Below are positions 1 to 5,381 of a stretch of DNA of 6,241 bases, piece by piece. The translations under genes were made by a program, and so were the position numbers. Below the pieces are notes generated by a model. It saw only the letters and a list, made by a program, of their open reading frames with translations. It was not told the origin of the DNA and ran no database searches. The stretch covers positions 1-6,241 of the forward strand of contig CAMEWZ010000093.1 in NCBI GenBank assembly GCA_945946745.1, in the 5' to 3' direction. Each line of letters starts with the position of its first letter. The stretch's first letter is position 1. This stretch comes from an uncultured Clostridia bacterium. Its GTDB lineage: Bacteria > Bacillota > Clostridia > Oscillospirales > Oscillospiraceae.

Positions 1-1379
1 ATGGACTGGGAGGAGCCCAGCATCCGCAGCTCAAACTTGTTGCCGGTGAAGGCCAGGGGGCTGGTGCGGTTGCGGTCGGTGGTGTCCCTGGGAATGGCGG
101 GCAGGACATCCACGCCGATGCGGAGCATACTTTTCTCCGGCTCGGTGTAGTTGGTGCCGTGGATGATGGAGTCGATGATGGCGGTAAGCTCGTCGCCCAG
201 GTAGATGGAGACAATGGCGGGCGGGGCCTCGCTGGCGCCCAGACGGTGATCGTTGCCCGCAGTGGCCACGGTACACCGGAGGAAATCCTGGTATTCGTCC
301 ACACCGGCGATAAACGCCGCCAGGAACACCAGGAACCGGGCGTTCTGGCTGGGAGTCTTGCCGGGACTGAACAGATTTTTACCGGTGTCCGTGGACAGTG
401 ACCAGTTGTTGTGCTTGCCGGAACCGTTGACCCCGGCAAAGGGCTTCTCGTGGAGCAGGCACACCAGGTTGTGCTTGGCGGCGCACTTTTTCATGATCTC
501 CATAATCAGCTGGTTGTCATCACAGGCGGTATTGGCGTCGGTATAGATGGGGGCCAGCTCGTGCTGGCAGGGAGCGCCCTCGTTGTGCTTGGTTTTGCTG
601 AGGATTCCCAGACGCCAAAGCTGCTCGTCCAGATCCTTCATGAAAGAGGATACCCGGGTGCGGATGGTGCCGAAGTAGTGGTCGTCCAACTCCTGTCCCT
701 TGGGGGGCTGGGCGCCGAACAGGGTGCGGCCGGTTAAACGCAGATCCTCCCGCTGGGCGTACAGGTCTTTCGGCAGCAGGAAATATTCCTGCTCCGCTCC
801 CACCGAGGCGGTGACCCGCTGGGTCTCGTGATCTCCGAACAGCCGCAGGATCCGCACGGCCTCCCGGCTGACCTCGTCCATGGAGCGCAGCAGGGGCGTC
901 TTTTTGTCCAGAGATTCTCCTGTGTAGGAGAAAAAGCAGGTGGGGATATATAGGCTGCCATCCTTGACAAAGGCGCAGGAGGTGGGATCCCAGGCAGTGT
1001 AGCCCCGGGCCTCGAAGGTAGCCCGCAGGCCGCCGGAGGGGAAGGAGCTGGCGTCCGGCTCGCCCCGTACCAGTTCCTTGCCGGAAAATTCCATGATGAC
1101 CCGCCCGTCCCCGGTGGGGGTGATGAAGGAGTCGTGCTTCTCGGCGGTGATGCCCGTCATGGGCTGGAACCAGTGGGTGTAGTGGGTGGCCCCCTTTTGG
1201 GTGGCCCAAAGCTTCATCGCCTCGGCGATTTCGTTGGCTACCTCCAGCGTCAGCTGGGAGCCGGTGGTGACACAGTGCTTCCAGGCCAGGTACACATCCG
1301 AGGGAAGACGCTGCTTCATGGTTGCTTCATTGAATACATCGCTGCCAAAAATTTCGGGGACATTCAGAATATCGCTCAT
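1..1379 (-). CDS. glnN: Type III glutamine synthetase, N-terminal part (runs off left edge)
   Basis: The product makes glutamine from glutamate, ammonia and ATP in the cytoplasm, the entry step of ammonia assimilation. The minus strand reads without a stop for 459 codons from the ATG at 1379 to the window edge; the family is usually around 700 residues, so roughly the first two thirds is present. Type III hallmarks read directly are HWFQPMTGITAEKHD (residues 69-83), GEPDASSFPSGGLRATFEAR (106-125), the metal-site region VGAEQEYFLLPK (193-204), HNEGAPCQHELAPIYTDAN (265-283), HEKPFAGVNGSGKHNNWSL (310-328), AGNDHRLGASEAPPA (374-388) and FELRMLGSSQS at the edge. This order and wording belong to GlnN, not to the shorter GlnA (type I). 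The start is supported by AAAGGA nine bases upstream. The gene is divergent from an aminotransferase and has no visible frameshift. No GlnR/TnrA-type operator (TGTNA-N7-TNACA) was found upstream by eye. Confidence 0.96.
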   Translation of the reverse strand, partial: MSDILNVPEIFGSDVFNEATMKQRLPSDVYLAWKHCVTTGSQLTLEVANEIAEAMKLWATQKGATHYTHWFQPMTGITAEKHDSFITPTGDGRVIMEFSGKELVRGEPDASSFPSGGLRATFEARGYTAWDPTSCAFVKDGSLYIPTCFFSYTGESLDKKTPLLRSMDEVSREAVRILRLFGDHETQRVTASVGAEQEYFLLPKDLYAQREDLRLTGRTLFGAQPPKGQELDDHYFGTIRTRVSSFMKDLDEQLWRLGILSKTKHNEGAPCQHELAPIYTDANTACDDNQLIMEIMKKCAAKHNLVCLLHEKPFAGVNGSGKHNNWSLSTDTGKNLFSPGKTPSQNARFLVFLAAFIAGVDEYQDFLRCTVATAGNDHRLGASEAPPAIVSIYLGDELTAIIDSIIHGTNYTEPEKSMLRIGVDVLPAIPRDTTDRNRTSPLAFTGNKFELRMLGSSQS

Positions 1380-1388
1380 CGCGGCACG

Positions 1389-1394
1389 TCCTTT
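1389..1394 (-). promoter_or_regulatory. Ribosome binding site of glnN
   Basis: AAAGGA on the minus strand lies nine bases before the ATG at 1379-1377. It fixes the glnN start at the methionine that begins MSDILNVPEIF. Confidence 0.8.
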
Positions 1395-1457
1395 CCGGAT
1401 AGGAGGATCGGTAAGAGGCAGAATTTTGACCAGAAACTCTGTTTTTTCCCCATACGA

Positions 1458-1486
1458 ATACCATTATCCATAAAAATTCTAGTCAA
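1458..1486 (-). promoter_or_regulatory. Weak promoter candidate for glnN
   Basis: On the minus strand TTGACT (1486-1481) is a good -35 element, but with 17 bases of spacing the -10 would be TGGTAT (1463-1458), a poor match. A better -10, GATAAT, sits at 1468-1463 but only 12 bases from TTGACT, and no good -35 lies at the right distance from it. Transcription of glnN probably begins in this AT-rich stretch, giving a leader of about 70-80 bases, but the exact elements are uncertain. Confidence 0.3.
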
Positions 1487-1502
1487 CTTTTCACAAAAAA
1501 GC

Positions 1503-1535
1503 AAGGCGTGATTGTGCAGTAAAAACAATTGCCTT
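1503..1535. other. Imperfect hairpin with T tracts on both strands in the divergent intergenic region
   Basis: AAGGC (1503-1507) pairs with GCCTT (1531-1535) and ATTGT (1511-1515) with ACAAT (1525-1529), separated by a GTG/T internal loop and closed by a nine-base loop. On the plus strand the right arm runs into five T (1534-1538); on the minus strand the other arm is followed by GC and six T (1500-1495). It resembles a weak bidirectional terminator, yet no gene ends here. It lies upstream of both suggested promoters, so it could insulate the divergent units, or it may be chance in AT-rich DNA. Confidence 0.3.
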
Positions 1536-1599
1536 TTTCATTTGGCTTTGTGCAAGTCTCCAATTTCTTGATTTTAAAGCTCGAAAATGAATTTTTTGA

Positions 1600-1612
1600 C
1601 AATATGATATTG
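1600..1612. promoter_or_regulatory. Perfect 13-base palindrome next to the aminotransferase -35 element
   Basis: CAATAT-G-ATATTG has perfect six-base arms around one central base and overlaps the first bases of the -35 hexamer at 1610. Its place suggests an operator, but it is short and lies in AT-rich DNA, and I do not recognise it as the site of a known regulator. Confidence 0.3.
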
Positions 1613-1638
1613 CATTTTTTGTTTGCAAGGCATATAAT
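1610..1638 (+). promoter_or_regulatory. Probable sigma-A promoter of the aminotransferase gene
   Basis: A perfect -10 hexamer, TATAAT (1633-1638), is preceded at exactly 17 bases by TTGCAT (1610-1615), a partial -35 match. The start of transcription would be near 1645, leaving a leader of about 25-35 bases. A perfect TTGACA at 1596-1601 is 31 bases from TATAAT and so cannot pair with it. Confidence 0.6.
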
Positions 1639-1665
1639 AAGCCAAGTAATTCAAGGAAATCCCCG

Positions 1666-1671
1666 AAAGGA
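1666..1671 (+). promoter_or_regulatory. Ribosome binding site that bears on the aminotransferase start
   Basis: AAAGGA (1666-1671) overlaps the first in-frame ATG (1671), so it cannot serve that codon or the ATG at 1674. It sits eight bases before an in-frame GTG at 1680, which would give a protein beginning (M)TPYSCMSKEEL. A second purine patch, AAGGA at 1653-1657, is 13 bases from the ATG at 1671, which is long. The GTG is therefore a serious rival start. Confidence 0.5.
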
Positions 1672-2957
1672 TGATGGATGTGACCCCCTATTCTTGCATG
1701 AGTAAGGAAGAACTGGAACAGGAATACCAGCGTGTCCTGGCTGATTTTGAAGGCTGTAAGGCCCAAGGCTTGAATTTGAATATGGCCCGAGGCAAGCCTG
1801 CCAAAGCCCAGCTGGATCTGGTCAGCGGCATTCTCGGCGAAGTACAGTCTGCCGAGGACTGCTTGGATGATGGCATCGACACCCGCAACTACGGCGAATT
1901 GGCGGGCCTGCCCAGCGCCCGGGCTTACTGGGCAGATGTGCTGGAATGCCAGCCGGAGCAGGTTTTTGTCGGCGGTGTGGCGTCTTTGAATCTGATGTTT
2001 GATCTGGTGTCCCGGGCCTATAGCCATGGCCTGCTGGACAGCCCCCGGCCCTGGTGCCAGGAGGAGAAGGTGAAATTCCTGTGCCCCGCTCCCGGCTATG
2101 ACCGCCATTTCCGGATCGGTGAGTTCTTCGGTGCGGAGCTGATCCCCGTCCCCATGACCCCGGAAGGCCCGGACATGGATGTGGTGGAGGAATATGTGAA
2201 GGATCCCCAGGTGAAGCTGATCTGGACGGTGCCCAAGTATTCCAACCCAGACGGCATCATTTTCTCGGAGGAGACCATCCGCCGGTTTGCCAATCTGAAG
2301 CCCGCAGCCCCGGACTTTGCCCTGGTCTGGGACAACGCCTACTGTGTCCATGAGTTTAAGGGAGAATATGTGCCCTTCCCGGATATCCTTTCCCTGTGTG
2401 CCCAGGCAGGGCGGCCCAATATGGTTTACGAATTTGCCTCTACCTCCAAGATCACCTTTGCCGGCGGCGGCATCAGCTGTATGGCGGCAAGCGTGGATAA
2501 TATCCGGTATTTCACCAGGCTGTACGGCGTGCAGATGATTTCCAACGACAAGATCAACCAGCTGCGCCATGTCCGGTTCCTGAAGGACAAGGCCCACACT
2601 CTGGAAATCATGAAGGGGCACGCCGCCATCATGGCGCCCAAATTCCAGGTGGTTTCCGATTACCTCAACCGGGAGATTGCCCCGCTGGGCTTCGCCCATT
2701 GGAACGATCCCAAGGGCGGCTATTTTGTCAGCCTGTTTGCCATGCCAGGCACCGCCAAGCGGGTGTGGGCTCTGTGCAAAGAAGCGGGTGTGACCATGAC
2801 CGAAGCCGGTGCCACCTACCCGTACCAGAATGACCCGGAGGATGCCAACCTGCGCATCGCCCCCAGTCTGCCCCCGGTGGCAGAGCTGGAACAGGCCATG
2901 GAGGTGCTGTGTACCTGCCTAAAGCTGGCGGCGCTGGAAAAGCTGCTGGAAAAATAA
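1671..2957 (+). CDS. PLP-dependent class I aminotransferase, aspartate aminotransferase Ic type
   Basis: A cytoplasmic aminotransferase of 428 residues from the first ATG (425 if the GTG at 1680 is used), close to the usual length of the Asp_aminotransf group (PF12897) that includes the C. glutamicum and M. tuberculosis aspartate aminotransferases. It would move the amino group between aspartate and 2-oxoglutarate. Residues below count from 1671. The N-terminal MARGKPAKAQLDL (38-50) is the family signature. The PLP fold follows: PAPGYDRHF (139-147), PKYSNPDG (188-195) with the cofactor-binding Asn192, WDNAY (220-224) with Asp221 for the pyridine nitrogen and Tyr224, STSKITFAGGG (257-267) with the Schiff-base Lys260, and NLRIAPSLPP (393-402) with Arg395 for the substrate carboxylate. 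All key residues are intact. It has its own promoter and terminator, and is divergent from glnN. The fold is certain; aspartate as main substrate is inferred from family. Confidence 0.92.
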   Translation: MMDVTPYSCMSKEELEQEYQRVLADFEGCKAQGLNLNMARGKPAKAQLDLVSGILGEVQSAEDCLDDGIDTRNYGELAGLPSARAYWADVLECQPEQVFVGGVASLNLMFDLVSRAYSHGLLDSPRPWCQEEKVKFLCPAPGYDRHFRIGEFFGAELIPVPMTPEGPDMDVVEEYVKDPQVKLIWTVPKYSNPDGIIFSEETIRRFANLKPAAPDFALVWDNAYCVHEFKGEYVPFPDILSLCAQAGRPNMVYEFASTSKITFAGGGISCMAASVDNIRYFTRLYGVQMISNDKINQLRHVRFLKDKAHTLEIMKGHAAIMAPKFQVVSDYLNREIAPLGFAHWNDPKGGYFVSLFAMPGTAKRVWALCKEAGVTMTEAGATYPYQNDPEDANLRIAPSLPPVAELEQAMEVLCTCLKLAALEKLLEK

Positions 2958-2969
2958 AGAGGACACTTG

Positions 2970-3000
2970 CCCGGCACGACGGAAGTTGTGCCGGGTTTTT
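2970..3000 (+). terminator. Intrinsic terminator after the aminotransferase gene
   Basis: An 11-bp stem pairs 2970-2980 with 2985-2995, with one G-T wobble (2978/2987), a GGAA (GNRA-type) tetraloop at 2981-2984, and five T at 2996-3000. It starts 12 bases after the stop codon and separates this gene from the GH2 gene downstream. Confidence 0.93.
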
Positions 3001-3028
3001 GACGCAAAAAACGGGAAGAATTTACAAT

Positions 3029-3060
3029 TTGTCTATCCCTTATCCGAAATCTGTGATAAG
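3029..3060 (+). promoter_or_regulatory. Promoter candidate with an inverted repeat upstream of the GH2 gene
   Basis: TTGTCT (3029-3034) and TGTGAT (3052-3057) are 17 bases apart and each matches four of six consensus bases, so this is a weak sigma-A candidate. An inverted repeat, CTTATC (3039-3044), ten bases, GATAAG (3055-3060), covers the spacer and the -10 element, where a repressor or activator could bind. GATAAT at 3060-3065 is a better -10 match but has no -35 at a usual distance. Since a terminator ends at 3000, the GH2 gene must start its transcript within 3001-3080. Confidence 0.35.
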
Positions 3061-3079
3061 ATAATTGCATAACAGACTT

Positions 3080-3085
3080 AGGAGG
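3080..3085 (+). promoter_or_regulatory. Strong ribosome binding site setting the GH2 start at GTG 3095
   Basis: AGGAGG lies nine bases before the in-frame GTG at 3095-3097. The longer frame opening at TTG 3065 would have this site inside the coding sequence and no site of its own, so GTG 3095 is the better start. Confidence 0.9.
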
Positions 3086-3094
3086 TACGTTTCC

Positions 3095-5335
3095 GTGAGA
3101 GAAATCGTGAACTTTAACCGCAAGTGGGCCTTTGCCAAGGGCGTTGCGGAACCCCCGGCAGAGGTGCCGAAGCTGTGGAATTTTGTGAACCTGCCCCATA
3201 CCTGGAACGGCATCGATGGCCAGGACGGCGGCGGCGACTACTACCGCGGTCCGGCTTGCTATGTCAAAGCCTTCCAAAAGACCGATCTGCCCCAGGCGGA
3301 ATGCTACTATCTGGAGATCAATGGCGCCAATTCCTCCGCGGATGTGTACCTGAACGGAAAGCATCTGCGCCATCATGACGGCGGCTATTCCACCTGGCGG
3401 GTGGACGTGACAGAGCACGTAGAGCAGGAGAACCTGCTGGCCATCGCGGTGGACAACGCGCCCAACGACCATGTCTATCCCCAGATGGCGGACTTTACCT
3501 TCTACGGCGGCCTTTACCGGAATGTGAATCTAATTTGCGTGCCAAAGTCCCACTTTGACTTGGCGTATTATGGCGGCCCCGGCATCAAGGTCACGCCCAC
3601 GGTGGAGGACACGGATGCCAAGGTGGAGGTGGAGGTTTTCCTCAAAAACCGCAAGCCTGGTCAGACCGTCCGCTACAGCCTGCATAATGCCGAGGGCACC
3701 GTCATCGGTACCTACGAGGGTGGCAGAAACGCCAATTTCCGGATCAAAAACGCCCACCTGTGGCAGGGGCGGAAGGATCCCTACCTGTACACCTGCAAGG
3801 CGGAGCTGCTGGAAAACGGCCAGGTGCTGGACAGCGTTTCCACCCGGTTCGGCTGCCGCAGCTACCGAATTGACCCGGAGCGGGGCTTCATCCTCAATGG
3901 CGTGGAATACCCCCTGCGGGGCGTCAGCCGCCACCAGGATCGGTGGGAGATCGGCAATGCCTTGCTTCCCGAGCATCACCGGGAGGATATGGATTTGATC
4001 TGCGAGGTGGGCGCCACCACCATCCGGCTGGCCCATTACCAGAATGACCAGTATTTCTACGACCTGTGCGATGAACGGGGCATGGTGGTCTGGGCGGAGA
4101 TTCCGTATATTTCCAGCCATATGCCCGGCGGTCGGGAGAACACCATCTCCCAAATGACGGAGCTGGTGATCCAGAATTACAACCACCCCTCCATCGTGGT
4201 CTGGGGATTGTCCAATGAGATCACCATGAAGGGCGCCTCCGATCCGGATCTGCTGGAAAACCACCGTATTCTCAACGACCTGTGCCACAAGCTGGATCCC
4301 ACCCGGCTGACCACCCTGGCGGCGCTGAGCACCTGCTCTATGGACGAGGAATACATCCACATCCCCGATGTGGTGTCCTATAACCATTATTTCGGCTGGT
4401 ACGGCGGCGAGACGGATATGAACGGCCCCTGGTTCGACAAGTTCCATGCCAAGTATCCCAATACTCCCATCGGCTGCTCCGAGTATGGCGCAGAGGCGCT
4501 GAACTGGCACACCTCCGATCCCCAGCAGGGCGACTATACCGAGGAGTACCAGGCTCACTATCATGAGGAGCTGATCCGGCAGTTCTATACCCGTCCCTAT
4601 ATCTGGGCTACCCATGTGTGGAATATGTTCGACTTTGGCTGTGACGCCCGGGCTGAGGGCGGCGAGAACGGCCAGAACCACAAGGGCCTGGTGACCATCG
4701 ACCGCAAGTACAAGAAGGACGCCTTCTACGCTTACAAGGCCTGGCTCAGCGACGAGCCCTTCGTCCACCTGTGCGGCAAGCGGTATGTAGACCGGGTGGA
4801 GGATGTGACCAAGATCACCGTCTACTCCAACCAGCCCGCTGTGGAGCTGTTTGCCAACGGTGTATCCCTGGGGGTCAAGGAAGCGGCGGATCATTTCTTC
4901 TACTTTGACGTTCCCAACCAGGGCGAGACAAAGCTGCTGGCTGTGGCAGGGGAGTGCCGGGACGAGAGTCTGATCCGCAAGGTGGAGAAATTCAACGAAG
5001 CCTACCGCTTGAAGGAGAGCGGCGCGGTGCTGAACTGGTTTGATATCACCCAGGTGGAGGGGTATCTATCCTTGAATTCCAAGTTCGGCGATATCATGGC
5101 CACCCTCCAGGGCAAGATGCTGCTGATGTCCCTGCTGACCAAGAAGATGCCCAAGGGTGGAAACGGCGGCCCGGGAATGGATCTATCCAACCTGGGCAGC
5201 ATGATGGATATGCTCAACGGCTTCACCCTGCTCCGCTTGACCGGCATGATGGGTACCATGAACGTCCATTTCACCAAGGAAGAACTGCTGGACATCAACG
5301 CCAAGCTGAACAAGATCAAAGCCCCGAAGAAATAA
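3095..5335 (+). CDS. GH2 family glycosidase, beta-galactosidase-like, with Met-rich C-terminal module
   Basis: A 746-residue enzyme (from GTG 3095) that would hydrolyse beta-galactosides by the retaining mechanism. Order: N-terminal sugar-binding jelly roll (about 5-155; LPHTWNG, YLNGKHLRHHDGGY, FYGGLYRNV), immunoglobulin-like domain (about 165-260), TIM barrel (about 262-555), a beta-sandwich with YSNQPAVELFANG (577-589), then a C-terminal module (about 655-746). Catalytic residues are the acid/base Glu375 in WGLSNEI and the nucleophile Glu463 in GCSEYGAE; GVSRHQDR, RLAHYQND and HVWNMFDFG complete the site. The stretch DFG...EGG..GQNHKGLVTIDRKYKKDAFYAYKAW (about 513-550) resembles short GH2 beta-galactosidases more than beta-glucuronidases, but the substrate is unproven. 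There is no signal peptide or membrane segment, so it acts in the cytoplasm on imported oligosaccharides or glycosides. It is a single-gene unit. The C-terminal module has 11 Met and a Gly-rich loop. Confidence 0.9.
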   Translation: MREIVNFNRKWAFAKGVAEPPAEVPKLWNFVNLPHTWNGIDGQDGGGDYYRGPACYVKAFQKTDLPQAECYYLEINGANSSADVYLNGKHLRHHDGGYSTWRVDVTEHVEQENLLAIAVDNAPNDHVYPQMADFTFYGGLYRNVNLICVPKSHFDLAYYGGPGIKVTPTVEDTDAKVEVEVFLKNRKPGQTVRYSLHNAEGTVIGTYEGGRNANFRIKNAHLWQGRKDPYLYTCKAELLENGQVLDSVSTRFGCRSYRIDPERGFILNGVEYPLRGVSRHQDRWEIGNALLPEHHREDMDLICEVGATTIRLAHYQNDQYFYDLCDERGMVVWAEIPYISSHMPGGRENTISQMTELVIQNYNHPSIVVWGLSNEITMKGASDPDLLENHRILNDLCHKLDPTRLTTLAALSTCSMDEEYIHIPDVVSYNHYFGWYGGETDMNGPWFDKFHAKYPNTPIGCSEYGAEALNWHTSDPQQGDYTEEYQAHYHEELIRQFYTRPYIWATHVWNMFDFGCDARAEGGENGQNHKGLVTIDRKYKKDAFYAYKAWLSDEPFVHLCGKRYVDRVEDVTKITVYSNQPAVELFANGVSLGVKEAADHFFYFDVPNQGETKLLAVAGECRDESLIRKVEKFNEAYRLKESGAVLNWFDITQVEGYLSLNSKFGDIMATLQGKMLLMSLLTKKMPKGGNGGPGMDLSNLGSMMDMLNGFTLLRLTGMMGTMNVHFTKEELLDINAKLNKIKAPKK

Positions 5336-5336
5336 C

Positions 5337-5375
5337 AAAAAGCACCAGAAATCCGGCGGATTTCTGGTGCTTTTT
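5337..5375. terminator. Bidirectional intrinsic terminator between convergent GH2 and glgB genes
   Basis: Perfect 18-bp arms, 5337-5354 and 5358-5375, flank a three-base GGC loop. The arms end in A5 on the left and T5 on the right, so the hairpin is followed by a T tract on either strand. It begins one base after the GH2 stop and lies six bases from the glgB stop, serving both convergent genes in a 46-base gap. Confidence 0.95.
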
Positions 5376-5381
5376 CCATTC

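Noticed and set aside
520..1209. A 229-codon minus-strand frame and several plus-strand frames in the first 1.4 kb
   Set aside because: They overlap, in other frames, the continuous glnN reading frame, which carries all the type III glutamine synthetase motifs.
1596..1601. Perfect TTGACA as -35 of the aminotransferase promoter
   Set aside because: It is 31 bases from TATAAT, and no acceptable -10 lies 16-18 bases downstream of it.
1491..2699. A 402-codon open frame antisense to the aminotransferase gene
   Set aside because: It mirrors the codon bias of the sense gene, matches no family I recognise, and ends in AT-rich intergenic DNA.
3065..3094. Ten extra codons at the front of the GH2 gene from a TTG start
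   Set aside because: The AGGAGG at 3080-3085 would be inside the coding region; it is perfectly spaced for GTG 3095 instead, and the extra residues (HNRLRRYVS) do not look like a signal peptide.
3530..4894. A 454-codon open frame antisense to the GH2 gene
   Set aside because: It lies wholly inside a gene with intact catalytic motifs, has no ribosome binding site I can see, and its translation is a low-complexity Val/Leu/Gly/His mix typical of the reverse reading of a GC-rich gene.
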